Assembly (NCBI GenBank): GCA_965220185.1
Contig: OZ244807.1
Coordinates: 2,542,001 to 2,606,000 of the forward strand
From: Azotimanducus sp965220185
Lineage (GTDB): Bacteria; Pseudomonadota; Gammaproteobacteria; Pseudomonadales; Azotimanducaceae
Length of the DNA: 64,000 nt
Reading direction: 5' to 3'
Translations under genes and position numbers: made by a program
Shown: piece after piece, positions 8,991 to 17,761 of the stretch
Layout: the number at the start of each line of letters is the position of its first letter
How positions within the stretch are numbered: the first letter of the stretch is position 1
The notes under the pieces: generated by a model
Seen by the model: the letters and a program-made list of their open reading frames with translations, nothing else
Told to the model about the DNA's origin: nothing
Databases searched by the model: none

Positions 8991-10297
8991 CAGCCTGTTG
9001 AAAAAGGGCGATTCTGGCGGAGTTCGGCGGCGTGTCCGAACAAATTGCGCCCGCCTTTGGTGGTGAAGGACTCCGCCGGGCGTGCCCCCATCCATGCGAT
9101 CCGGCTTCCGACTGTCCGTAGGAGGCCCGTTCCGCCCGTCCAAGACCCCGCCCGTGGCGTTTCCGGCGCCCGCCCCGTCATGCGCACGCCTCCAGCCGCC
9201 CCAGCCTCACGATGTTGTAGGCCGCGGCCGCCAGCCGGAACTGCCAGGCGGCGTTCGCCAGCCCCCGGTGGCGCAGCTTGCGCAGCAATCCATAGGTCTT
9301 CATCCATCCGAACGGCTCCTCCACCCGCTTGCGCTTCCGCTGGCTCACCGCGTACCCCGCATGGCGCGTGGTGCGCCCGTCCACGCAGCCCCCGGAACGC
9401 TTCGCCGCCACATGCGGCGTCACCCTCATCTGCCGGCACGGCCCCACGAAGTCCGACACGTCGTACCCCTTGTCCGCCCCCACCGTGCGCCTCCGCTTCC
9501 CGGGCCGCCGCGACAGCATCGCCAGCCCCGCCTTCCATTCCTCACGGCCTCCGGCCACCGTCACCTCCGTGTCCACGATCAGCCCGTTCCGGTTCTCCGT
9601 CAGCACGTGACCCATGTAGCTCAGCCTCGCCTCCTTGCCGGGCCCCTTCCGGTACAGCCTCGACTCCGGATCCGTCGCCGACGCGTGCGTCCCGTTGCGC
9701 CGCCTCTCCCCGTGGAAGTCGGCCCCGTCCCCGCCAGCCCCCGACCCGTCCTTCGGCCTGAACGACTTCAGCGACGCGCACGCCTCGATCAGCGTCCCGT
9801 CCACGCTGAAGTGGTCGCGCGACAGCAGCCGACGCCCTTCGCCGCGCTTCCTCACCGCCTCGAACAGCAGCCCGTCCAGCCCTTCCCCAAGCATCCGGTC
9901 GCGGTTCTTCGAGAACGTCGAGTGGTCCCACACCGGATCGTCCGCACCCAGCCCCACGAACCACCGGAACAGCAGGTCGTGGTCGAGCCGCTCCATCAGC
10001 AGCCGCTCCGAACGCACCGTGTACAGCACCTGCAGCAGCAGCGCCCGCAGCAGATGCTCCGGCGGTATCGACGGACGACCACGCTCCGCGTACATCCGCG
10101 ACAGCGCCGGCTCCAGCTCCGCAAGCGCCGCGTCCACTATCCGACGCACCGCCCGTATCGGATGCGCCTCCCCTATCCTCGACTCCATGTCCACATAGCT
10201 GAACATCGACACCTGCCCGTCCACTTCGCCACGCATCCTCTTGCCCTCTGCCGTCCGCCCCGCTATTATCCTTCAACAGGACTTTTTCAACAGGCTG
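8991..10297 (-). mobile_element. IS element of IS5/IS1182 type, 1307 bp, CTAG target duplication
   Basis: Bounded by 16-base terminal inverted repeats (CAGCCTGTTGAAAAAG at 8991-9006 and its complement at 10282-10297) and flanked by CTAG on each side (8987-8990 and 10298-10301). One DDE transposase gene fills it. Both flanking CTAG copies also form the ends of the adjacent palindromic elements. The transposase is intact, so the element may be active. Confidence 0.9.
9178..10236 (-). CDS. DDE transposase, IS5/IS1182-like
   Basis: 352 residues. N-terminal DUF772-type region (RGRPSIPPEHLLRALLLQ, VRSERLLMERLDHDLLFRWF) followed by a DDE catalytic fold: Asp in HFSVDGTLIEA, Asp in VGADKGYDVSD and Glu in RVEEPFGWMKT. 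It would cut and join the CAGCCTGTTG ends. Coding G+C is visibly higher than in the neighbouring genes, consistent with recent arrival. The choice between IS5 and IS1182 family names is not certain from reading alone. Confidence 0.92.
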   Translation of the reverse strand: MRGEVDGQVSMFSYVDMESRIGEAHPIRAVRRIVDAALAELEPALSRMYAERGRPSIPPEHLLRALLLQVLYTVRSERLLMERLDHDLLFRWFVGLGADDPVWDHSTFSKNRDRMLGEGLDGLLFEAVRKRGEGRRLLSRDHFSVDGTLIEACASLKSFRPKDGSGAGGDGADFHGERRRNGTHASATDPESRLYRKGPGKEARLSYMGHVLTENRNGLIVDTEVTVAGGREEWKAGLAMLSRRPGKRRRTVGADKGYDVSDFVGPCRQMRVTPHVAAKRSGGCVDGRTTRHAGYAVSQRKRKRVEEPFGWMKTYGLLRKLRHRGLANAAWQFRLAAAAYNIVRLGRLEACA

Positions 10298-10566
10298 CTA
10301 GTGTCCTGTGTCATAAATAAGTGTGGATTCAGCGCGCAGGAGAAGGGCTGTGGCGAGGCACGTCCCGCAGGGAATACCTGGCCGTATTGCCAAGGGACGT
10401 AACGCGGCCACAGCCCTTCTCCTGCGCGCCCTTCGGGAGCGAGCACAATCGCCGATGGCTGCGTTGCAGCCCTTGGCAATATGCCCGATATTCCCTGCGG
10501 ACTGCGCCTTGCCATCAACAATTGTGCTCACTCTGAACCACGCTTATTTATGACACAGGACACTAG
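10298..10566. repeat. Palindromic two-hairpin element 2 (MITE-like), CTAG-flanked
   Basis: 269 bases including both CTAG. The ends form a near-perfect inverted repeat (10298-10332 with 10533-10566, beginning CTAGTGTCCTGTGTCATAAA), different in sequence from element 1. Stem 1 is a perfect 23-bp pairing (10332-10354 with 10407-10429). Stem 2 is GAGCACAAT...GATGGC (10441-10459) with 10511-10529. The loops hold the same core as element 1 (10355-10406 forward; 10460-10510 reversed), and the linker CGCCCTTCGGG is kept. Only core and linker are shared with element 1; all paired arms differ. Confidence 0.85.
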
Positions 10567-10696
10567 AGACCATACCCCGTGAGCTGGTTGAAGCTACTTT
10601 CAGCGTAGCAGTCAAGTTTCTCAACGCAATCGAGGAAGCCATCGCGAGCCGCCTCTCGGACTCCGCGGCACCTAATGACGCAAGATAGTCAGCGGC

Positions 10697-10945
10697 TTGT
10701 ATGGAGGGACACCGAACGAGTCTCGCCGACGCATTGACTGGGAAGCCGCCAAGACTCGAGTGCTGAGCATCTTGATGGAGCGCGCGAGTCGAGGTGTGCC
10801 TGGATTGAGCAACGGCGACATCCTGCGAATCACTCGCTTTGACCGCAACCAAGTCTATCGATTGATGACTGAGTTGCGACAAGAAAATCCTCAACTGCAA
10901 TCAGTCGGACGAGGCAAGTATGCGCACTATGAGTTCAAGCAATGA
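10697..10945 (+). CDS. Small predicted helix-turn-helix protein (hypothetical)
   Basis: 82 residues from a TTG start, or 80-odd if read in from upstream in frame. The sequence VLSILMERASRGVPGLSNGD followed by ILRITRFDRNQVYRLMTELR and GRGKYAHYEFK reads as a winged helix-turn-helix. I do not recognise a named family. It follows the broken HEPN gene by 8 bases and has no strong ribosome site, so it may itself be the C-terminal remnant of a larger protein or a small regulator of the neighbouring modules. Confidence 0.5.
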   Translation: MYGGTPNESRRRIDWEAAKTRVLSILMERASRGVPGLSNGDILRITRFDRNQVYRLMTELRQENPQLQSVGRGKYAHYEFKQ

Positions 10946-10973
10946 TACCGATCATGCTCAGATGCATTGATTG

Positions 10974-10999
10974 CATCCTATGCTCGCGCGCATAGGATG
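10974..10999. terminator. Hairpin between convergent genes
   Basis: CATCCTATGC-tcgcgc-GCATAGGATG, a perfect 10-bp stem, lies between the small HTH gene and the end of the convergent helicase gene. There is no T run, so a classical intrinsic terminator is only a possibility. The rest of 10946-11213 shows nothing else. Confidence 0.4.
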
Positions 11000-11213
11000 G
11001 TCGACGCGAGCGCGAAAAGTGGGAGCAGAGAGAAACACGCCCCCTTCAGGCAGCCTTGAGACTGGCTCCCAAGGCATTCGCTTTGTTCGGCACGCTAGGC
11101 TTTCTTTTCCTCGTGGTCTATATGCTCTGCACGCCCGCCAGCGCGTGAGGCTAGCGAAACATGTCAATCGATAATACAGATTATGCGGGCACGAATAAGA
11201 GCGCTCATCACTA

Positions 11214-14200
11214 TCAGTCAATCAAAGCCCTCACCCGTTCGAACAGTTCCCCTCCGGGCGACCAGAACTCCAAGCTCTCTGCATGCTCCTCGTAATACGC
11301 ACGATCAGTCGTAACTCTTACTTCGCTCACCATCCCGGGAGCTTGAACAGCGTACTCCTGCTCCTTAAGCGCCCTCACCTGCACTCCGGGTGGCATAAGT
11401 TCCGGCGTAGATAGAACCTGGTCCAAAAATTCCATCGTCAAAGGCGGTTCAGGCCGCTCAGGTATTCGCAGTTCCGCATCTACGCTTGCGTCAATATCAA
11501 AGACAGGCGATGCGTCCGAACTAGCCTTGGCGGCGACCGCATCGCCAAGACCTTCTCGCCTTCCCTGTAAGACCGCCCCACTGATCTCTCCGGGCAATGA
11601 GGCAAGAATCGGCTGCAAAGGCCCAACCACCGTCTCAAACAACCGAATTCGACTGCGAAGCGCCCGATACACATCAGTCTCAACAGTGCCCTCGTAGTGC
11701 AAGTTGATGACACGGACACGCGGATACTCTTGACCGAGGCGGTCGATGCGACCGATTCGCTGCTCAACCCGCATCGGATTCCAAGGCATGTCGTAATTCA
11801 CAAGCGCTCCGCAAAACTGAAAGTTGAGACCCTCAGCGGCGGCATCGGTGCAAATCAAAATATCAGCTTCCTTCTCGCGGAACCGACGCTTGGCCTCTTC
11901 CCGAGAGATGCCACGCCAATCGCCACCCATCTCTGGGACTTCGCCGCCTCGACCTGAATAACACATGAGCCGCCAATCGCCTGCAGGGACGAGACGCTCA
12001 CGCAAGAAGTCCATCGTGTCCACGTACTGCGTGAACACCATGACTTGTGCGTAGCCATCTGCCCGAGCCGCCTTAAGCGTTTCAAGAAGGCGTTCAAATT
12101 TGCTGTCTGGCGGCATGGATTCGACAATCCGAAGCAATCTCTCAATGTCGGCTCGCTCTTCAACCACGAGTGCTTTGCGTTCGTTCTCCGCTACTTCCTC
12201 GACATCTTGAACACTCTCGACAGCCTCATCATCCGAGACATCCTCGTCATTTCCAAACAATTCAGTCTCACCGTCCGAGAGTGCTTTCAGCCGTTTGCGC
12301 AGTGTCTGACCCAAGGCATGGAAACTGCTTGCGAGGCGCCGCCGATACACGGTCATGACAAACCCGACGGCGTTGCGCACATGTGCCTCGGCCTTATTGT
12401 ATGTAGATGAAATATAGTCATCTACCGCATCGTAGAGCGACGCCTCTGCAGCGCTCATCTCCACAAAATCATCCTGAACATCGCGCTCCGCAATCGATGC
12501 GCCGAGCGCGCCACTTCTGATATAGCGACGCAGCACTTCGCGCGTGTGGCGCGACACCAAGTGGCGAATCGGTGACCAAGCGCGCATAACGGCAACCGCT
12601 GCCGTGCGCTCATCGGCATCGAGCATTCGAATCGGCAGTGCCGTTTCGCGGTCTCTGATCGCTCGCAGCATCTTTCCTGCCTTGAGTTTCGAGATGCCTG
12701 CGATACGCTGGACGTCAGCTTGGGTGACGGCACCGAAAGTATCTTCGGCAACGCCAAACAGCCCCGCTGCCCGCGCAAGCGCATCGTTGGACGGGCAGGG
12801 GTGTCCAAGGTCTTCAAAGAACTTGAGGAACTGTTCGACCGACCATACCTTTCGAGGCCGCAAGAGATTGAGCAGATCCCAGACTTCGACAGGGTTCACC
12901 TGCATCGGAGTTGCGGTAAGCAGCAGAAGCCCTTTGGCACGGTCTGCAAGCTGCCGCATCAGATCAAGAAGCGCGTTCGGGCGATCTTCTCCTGTCGTTG
13001 CCGCGGCTCGCCGGCGCGCATGGTGCGCCTCGTCAAGCACCACCAAATCCCAAGGCTCTGAATCAAGCAATTCCCTTGCACGGTCGGCGCGACGCACGAG
13101 CTGGCTCGACACGATGACGCAATCTTGTTTGTGCCACTCGTCTCTGCCAATCACTTGCTCAGCCTCTGGCGTATTCACTTGAGTTCGCTGCCATATCAAA
13201 CGAGAACCGTCATAGATCGGCCAATTCAAGTTGAACTTCTCGCGCAGTTCGATCTGCCACTGCGTGAGCACCGCCTTTGGCGCGAGGATGAGCACACGCT
13301 TTGCGGTCCCGGCGAGCCACGCCTGCCGAATCAGCAAACCAGCCTGAATTGTCTTGCCCAGTCCGACCTCGTCGGCGATCAGGAGACGAGGGGGCCACCC
13401 TTCATGTAGTCGCTGAAACGCACGCACCTGATGCGGCCAAGGCGTGACCACTGATGTCGCTTCGCCGACACGCTCGCCGCCGTCCGGCGCGCTTGGCGCA
13501 CTGCGAATGAACGTCCAAGCTTCACGGCACCGGTCTACCGGAGGGTCAATTTCTGACGCATCAGCCTTTTCGTTTTCCGATTCAACATCGCGGTCGGCCA
13601 GTCGCTTGGGCAGGCGGTCATCGGTAGGCAGGAATCGCAATAGATCGCGCCGAACAGCAGTTGGTACATCGAACACCAGTAAACGCGAAGCGATCCCTTG
13701 CCCACTCCAAATCCGCGCGAAATTGCCTTCTTCCGCACTGACGCGCTCTCCCTCTACCCAGCCGCGAAACACATGGAGCGTCTCCCAGTTTGACCGCCAG
13801 CCCCCCGCTGTCTCATTGAGACTGCCCGTCCAAGCGATGCGGTCTCCGGCACTATCTTGGATGACCCCGGACTTTTCGTGGAATATCGCACCGTTCTCAA
13901 CGGGCTGACCGTCACTATCGCAAGGCACTGCCACTTTTACTTCAAGATAGCTTTGTGCCACCATCCATGAAAGTAGTTCGAGCGCGTCCAACGCTTCGCC
14001 ATTAGACGCATCCAAAGGGGAGGCGGAGAGCTTTCTTTCGACGCACACTTTGAGCGCCTCGCCTCGCTCAATTGCCGCAACCTCCGCTGCATCCAAGGTG
14101 CAACCGACAACGAGCCGCATGTGCCCCGAATTGCGCACCAAATGCTCGATACCTCGCGCGGCCAGGGCGAGTGCTTGCGCATTGAAATAGCCCGTCAGTC

Positions 14201-14303
14201 GATCATATCGTGTGGCATCAGTCAGGGCGGGCACATAGAACAGCTCGACCAAGTCGCCGTCGTCTGGCGTGTATTTGAGTTGCCACTCGTGGTCACGGAG
14301 CAC
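11214..14303 (-). CDS. Phospholipase-D-like plus SNF2 helicase of a defence cassette
   Basis: 1029 residues from a GTG start 3 bases after the methylase stop. The N-terminal PLD-like part (1-200) has the HxK motif (FHEKSG at 141-146, then TGSLNETAGGW). A SNF2/superfamily II helicase follows: ADEVGLGKTIQAG (Walker A, 310-322), LDEAHH (DEAH, 423-428), and a C-terminal helicase domain with CTDAAAEGLNFQFC and VEQRIGRIDRLGQ. Acidic inserts (EDVSDDEAVESVQDVEE) sit in the second half. Such proteins are found with DUF1156 methylases and DUF499 ATPases in defence islands; it probably translocates on or remodels invading DNA, and the PLD part may be a nuclease. It is the last gene of the six-gene operon. 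Confidence 0.88.
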   Translation of the reverse strand: MLRDHEWQLKYTPDDGDLVELFYVPALTDATRYDRLTGYFNAQALALAARGIEHLVRNSGHMRLVVGCTLDAAEVAAIERGEALKVCVERKLSASPLDASNGEALDALELLSWMVAQSYLEVKVAVPCDSDGQPVENGAIFHEKSGVIQDSAGDRIAWTGSLNETAGGWRSNWETLHVFRGWVEGERVSAEEGNFARIWSGQGIASRLLVFDVPTAVRRDLLRFLPTDDRLPKRLADRDVESENEKADASEIDPPVDRCREAWTFIRSAPSAPDGGERVGEATSVVTPWPHQVRAFQRLHEGWPPRLLIADEVGLGKTIQAGLLIRQAWLAGTAKRVLILAPKAVLTQWQIELREKFNLNWPIYDGSRLIWQRTQVNTPEAEQVIGRDEWHKQDCVIVSSQLVRRADRARELLDSEPWDLVVLDEAHHARRRAAATTGEDRPNALLDLMRQLADRAKGLLLLTATPMQVNPVEVWDLLNLLRPRKVWSVEQFLKFFEDLGHPCPSNDALARAAGLFGVAEDTFGAVTQADVQRIAGISKLKAGKMLRAIRDRETALPIRMLDADERTAAVAVMRAWSPIRHLVSRHTREVLRRYIRSGALGASIAERDVQDDFVEMSAAEASLYDAVDDYISSTYNKAEAHVRNAVGFVMTVYRRRLASSFHALGQTLRKRLKALSDGETELFGNDEDVSDDEAVESVQDVEEVAENERKALVVEERADIERLLRIVESMPPDSKFERLLETLKAARADGYAQVMVFTQYVDTMDFLRERLVPAGDWRLMCYSGRGGEVPEMGGDWRGISREEAKRRFREKEADILICTDAAAEGLNFQFCGALVNYDMPWNPMRVEQRIGRIDRLGQEYPRVRVINLHYEGTVETDVYRALRSRIRLFETVVGPLQPILASLPGEISGAVLQGRREGLGDAVAAKASSDASPVFDIDASVDAELRIPERPEPPLTMEFLDQVLSTPELMPPGVQVRALKEQEYAVQAPGMVSEVRVTTDRAYYEEHAESLEFWSPGGELFERVRALID

Positions 14304-14306
14304 CTG

Positions 14307-17246
14307 CTACTCGCTCCGATCGTGCTTCCACAACTCAAGCTGCGTCGGCTCATCGAACTGCTCGCGGTAGGCGAGTCGATAGAGACCGTAGAGCGCCTCA
14401 AAGTCGTCGGCTGCCGATGCCAGATCATCCTTCAAGTCCACGCCGGTAAATTTTTCCGATGGCGGCAAGACTTCAAGCAGGGCCTCCAAGGCCACGAAGA
14501 AGGCAGGATCGGTATCGACACCCTTGCCTTCAAGTAGCTCCTCGGCCACCGAGAGCGAGCGCGACCGCGCTGCATACGCGGCGTGATGAATGGCATCGAT
14601 CATTGACCGTGTCCCATCGGCTGGGCCGAGCGCACCTTTCGCAGCTCGATGTGCGCTGTCCCATAAGCGCAGATTGCCAGCTTTCTTCTCAGCGAGCCTG
14701 CCCACAATATCCGCCTCCAAATCCACGCCGATGCTTCGGGCAAGATGCAACCCTTCGTCAAAGGGGAAAACAGGCGCTTTGAAGGTATCCCAAGCAAACA
14801 CCACGAAGGCTGTAGCAGAGTCGAGATCGGCATTTGAGCTGGGATGGGCGATTTGCCGCAGCCGCCAGCGCTGCACTTCGCGGCGAGCGGCGTCGAGCGC
14901 ATCTTCGGGTGTGGCGGCATAGGGGTCCCACGCCTCTTCAAAGAGTTCGGCTTGACGCCTTCTGCGGCGAGCCGCTGGCATCTCCCGTGGCGTGCCGCGC
15001 TTCAGCGGCCAGTGACGCGAGAACTCCTCGAGCGCAGGGCCGAATGACGCAAGGAACAAATCGACGCCGCCGATGCCTGCCTCGCTAAATTCATCCATTC
15101 GCTGCCGCACTGCCGCTGCCACCCGTGGCTCCACATCTTCCCAGTAGACCGGCGCGGCATCGCGCAGCTCGGTGGTGTGTTGTTCGGCCTTTGGTCGGCA
15201 CACCAGCAGCACGGTGCTTTTGGCCGCCGCCTTATCCTTGATGTGCAGGCTGCCGCCGGCCTCAGTGTTGACCGGCCAAGAGGCCGTGATGGTGAAGCCT
15301 GAATCCATGAGACCTGTGGTGAGCGCATCCCACGCGCCGGTTGCCTTGTGCATAAACATGAGCGTCATAAGACCGTTCGGTTTGAGCACGCGCCGGCATT
15401 CAGCGAAGATCGCTGCCATGCGCTCGCGATAGTCGCGCGCCGCAAGCGCCGCCGCGCCCTTTTGTCCCTTGTGTCTTGCGGGGTTGGCGACAGCTTCGTT
15501 GTCCTTGTCGGTCAATGCACGCCTGAATAGTTCCGGGAACACATGACCGGCTGTACGCTTGAGCCAGACGTAGAAGAAGTCGGAGAGTTCGGCGTACATG
15601 ACGTTGTCGTAGTAGGGCGGATCCATGACGACAACGTCGATCGATTCGGAGCCGATATGATCGAGTTGATCGCCTGGTTTGCAGGTCACAGTCACCGGCG
15701 GCGGCGAAGCGGTTGCAAACAATTGCCCTTCGCCCGCGGCTTCGCCGGGGCGGAGCAGCTCGATGAGTTCTTTGATGCATTTTGCGGTTTTGTCTACCGC
15801 CCAATCGTATCCGACACCGGCGACGAGCGGCGCCATCTCTGCATACGAGCTATAGAAAGCAAAGTCATGCCGATCAAAAATTGAGCGGACCCGACATATC
15901 GAACTGTCCCATCGTCCAGACCGATTGTTGTAGTTCAGCAGTGTGTCAATTGCCAGCGCCAAATACCCATAAGCCGCTTTGCGTACATCATTGAGACGAT
16001 CCGCATTGCGATCTTCTTCGAGCATCTCGCGAAATACCTCGACACTCGTGCCATGACACAGCAACTGACGAGGCGAGAACAGGTCTCGCCAGCGTGACAT
16101 GCCATATCGTCGCGGCTCAATAGTCTTTGCACCTTCAGGAACAGCCTCGCTCGGCACATAGTCGAACGCTTCCCACTCGATCATTTTTTCGGCGAGACGC
16201 GCGTTGATTGCCTCGCTGTTATCATCCTCCGGCCTCGGCGTACGATAGCCGCGCTCCCACTTCTGACGGCGCTTGCCGGTCTTGGTGACCGTCTCGACGC
16301 GACGCTTGAAGACGACCGCGTATAGCTGTTCGCCCATATCACCCGCCTGCGCTTGACGCTTGATCTCGTCGCCGTCAATCACGCGCCCGCAATCGCTATA
16401 GGGGCAAACCCCGGAGCCACCTGACACAGTGCCTTCCGATTGCTGCACAACCGATTCCACAATCTCGAATGCACACCTGCGCCCGGCAGAGCCCGGACCG
16501 TCTGACAAATTCGGCACAAGCCGCACACCCACCCCGCCCGGCGCCAGCCGCCAGTTCGGAGAAAGCGGCACAAGCCCGTCGCAGTAAGGGCATGCGATCG
16601 TTCTCGCCCAGAGGTAGCCGGACACCGTTGTGTCGACTGGTTCCTTGGGAAACACGCCTTGATATTTCGGCTGAGCTCGATGGATGAAATCCCTCGTCAA
16701 TCGAGCGAACATTCCGGGAACACCCTCCAAGAGGGGCCAGTTCGTGGTGGCTTCCAGGATCAAAGCCGCAACAGGATTCAGATCATTGGCGACGGAGCGG
16801 GCACCCAAACGCTTGGCCTCCAATGGGATGCTTCCACCGCCGGCGGTAGGGTCAATGACCACGCATTCAGAAAGAGCACACTCGCCCATTTCATCTTGCA
16901 TCCATTGACGGTCGATGTCGCTTGGAGCATGTGTAAAGGCACGCTTATAACCGTAGGGGTTCGCGCCGAGATTCTGTCCTGTTGACTTTGCTCTTTGAAT
17001 TGCCATTTGTCTTTCGACCGGATCCCCATGAATCCCGATCGCGTGCATGAAGCGGTCGCGGTCGGCGTCTTCCGGCAGCAGCGATGCAAGCACCGCAGCC
17101 CGCGACGCGACGAGCGGGCGTCGCGCCCACCAAACGTGGAGACGATTAGGAGCGGGAAACGGTGTCATGGGAGTACGTTCGCGAACGCTTTCAATCCCGA
17201 GCGCCGTAATCGGCAACCAGCGCTCAATCAGTCTCGTATCATCCAT
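14307..17246 (-). CDS. DUF1156 DNA methyltransferase (predicted N6-adenine) of a defence cassette
   Basis: 979 residues from ATG 17246, preceded by AGGAGG. A longer in-frame start at 17345 is rejected because its 33 extra codons lie inside the upstream PIN gene. The N-terminus LIERWLPITALGIESVRER and the WWARRPLVASRAAVLASLL segment define DUF1156. SAM-binding motif DPTAGGGSIPLEA (about residue 132) and the amino-methylase catalytic motif DPPYYDN (about 540) are present, plus Cys-rich pairs (CPYCDG, CPYSDCG) that may bind zinc. It probably marks host DNA as self, in the manner of restriction-modification and BREX/DISARM methylases. Starts 10 bases after the PIN gene. Confidence 0.9.
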   Translation of the reverse strand: MDDTRLIERWLPITALGIESVRERTPMTPFPAPNRLHVWWARRPLVASRAAVLASLLPEDADRDRFMHAIGIHGDPVERQMAIQRAKSTGQNLGANPYGYKRAFTHAPSDIDRQWMQDEMGECALSECVVIDPTAGGGSIPLEAKRLGARSVANDLNPVAALILEATTNWPLLEGVPGMFARLTRDFIHRAQPKYQGVFPKEPVDTTVSGYLWARTIACPYCDGLVPLSPNWRLAPGGVGVRLVPNLSDGPGSAGRRCAFEIVESVVQQSEGTVSGGSGVCPYSDCGRVIDGDEIKRQAQAGDMGEQLYAVVFKRRVETVTKTGKRRQKWERGYRTPRPEDDNSEAINARLAEKMIEWEAFDYVPSEAVPEGAKTIEPRRYGMSRWRDLFSPRQLLCHGTSVEVFREMLEEDRNADRLNDVRKAAYGYLALAIDTLLNYNNRSGRWDSSICRVRSIFDRHDFAFYSSYAEMAPLVAGVGYDWAVDKTAKCIKELIELLRPGEAAGEGQLFATASPPPVTVTCKPGDQLDHIGSESIDVVVMDPPYYDNVMYAELSDFFYVWLKRTAGHVFPELFRRALTDKDNEAVANPARHKGQKGAAALAARDYRERMAAIFAECRRVLKPNGLMTLMFMHKATGAWDALTTGLMDSGFTITASWPVNTEAGGSLHIKDKAAAKSTVLLVCRPKAEQHTTELRDAAPVYWEDVEPRVAAAVRQRMDEFSEAGIGGVDLFLASFGPALEEFSRHWPLKRGTPREMPAARRRRRQAELFEEAWDPYAATPEDALDAARREVQRWRLRQIAHPSSNADLDSATAFVVFAWDTFKAPVFPFDEGLHLARSIGVDLEADIVGRLAEKKAGNLRLWDSAHRAAKGALGPADGTRSMIDAIHHAAYAARSRSLSVAEELLEGKGVDTDPAFFVALEALLEVLPPSEKFTGVDLKDDLASAADDFEALYGLYRLAYREQFDEPTQLELWKHDRSE

Positions 17247-17256
17247 TCCGAGCCTC

Positions 17257-17751
17257 CTAAGCGCTGCGCCAATCGGTACTGAAGTTGAGCTCACGCACAA
17301 GGCCAAAGGTACTGATGCAACGCACATCAAATACTTTGCAGACATCGGGCAACTTGCGGTTGGCGCGTTTCTTTGTAGATTTGGAGGTTTCGGTGGTCAC
17401 GACAGTGGCATCGCTTTTGCTCGAAAGCGCACACGCTACAAGGAACGGATCCTTTCCGACTTTCTCCACCTCATCCTCTGTCAGGTCCGGAGCATAGCCT
17501 TGAGAAAGAACTTGCTTGACCAACGAAAGCTCAGCGTCGGAGTCCATTACCAACGTGTCCTTGTGCGCCTTCACCCATTCAACCAAGTCCCCTTTTCCTG
17601 CAATCACTTCGTCAAATATCTCGAATGGCACTGAAATACGACCCTGCGACGCCTGATGCAAGAGCCAATCCCAAAACTCAGGAATCCGCTCAAGGGGATA
17701 GTAGTCCCGATCAGCCGTGATAAGCACGTTCGCATCGAGCAGATAGCGCAC
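17257..17751 (-). CDS. DUF4411-type PIN-domain protein (predicted RNase toxin)
   Basis: 164 residues. It starts MRYLLDANVLITADRDYYP, with the first PIN Asp, and continues with a conserved Glu (FEIFDEV) and an Asp-rich segment GKDPFLVACAL followed by VVTTET, the PIN acidic centre. DUF4411 proteins are commonly coded next to XRE-ImmA/IrrE proteins and are thought to be toxin-like nucleases. Here the partner gene ends 10 bases upstream, and the pair is embedded within the defence operon. Confidence 0.8.
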   Translation of the reverse strand: MRYLLDANVLITADRDYYPLERIPEFWDWLLHQASQGRISVPFEIFDEVIAGKGDLVEWVKAHKDTLVMDSDAELSLVKQVLSQGYAPDLTEDEVEKVGKDPFLVACALSSKSDATVVTTETSKSTKKRANRKLPDVCKVFDVRCISTFGLVRELNFSTDWRSA

Positions 17752-17761
17752 GGGGCTGTAC

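Larger units (their letters stand above)
8408..10688 (+). pseudogene. HEPN-domain toxin gene, broken by an early stop and a 1.84-kb insertion
   Basis: Reading from ATG 8408 gives MTLKTNKSWIHG, then TAG at 8444-8446. The same frame continues with IEYARSDYDVARNCLTDKTI and a clear HEPN core (AAMHIQQAVEKAIKAALI, then HIHDLARLF). At CTAG 8720-8723 the frame enters inserted DNA. Removing 8724-10566 (one CTAG copy kept) restores the frame exactly: ...ARYPGTE-LETIPRELVEATFSVAVKF...IASRLSDSAAPNDAR, stop at 10686-10688. Both halves look like one HEPN protein of about 145 residues. A GTG at 8474 could allow a restart after the TAG but would still run into the inserted element. The toxin is therefore almost certainly inactive while its MNT partner survives. 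Confidence 0.85.

Noticed and set aside
9082..10320. 412-codon plus-strand frame across the IS
   Set aside because: Proline/arginine-rich shadow of the transposase, running into the terminal repeats.
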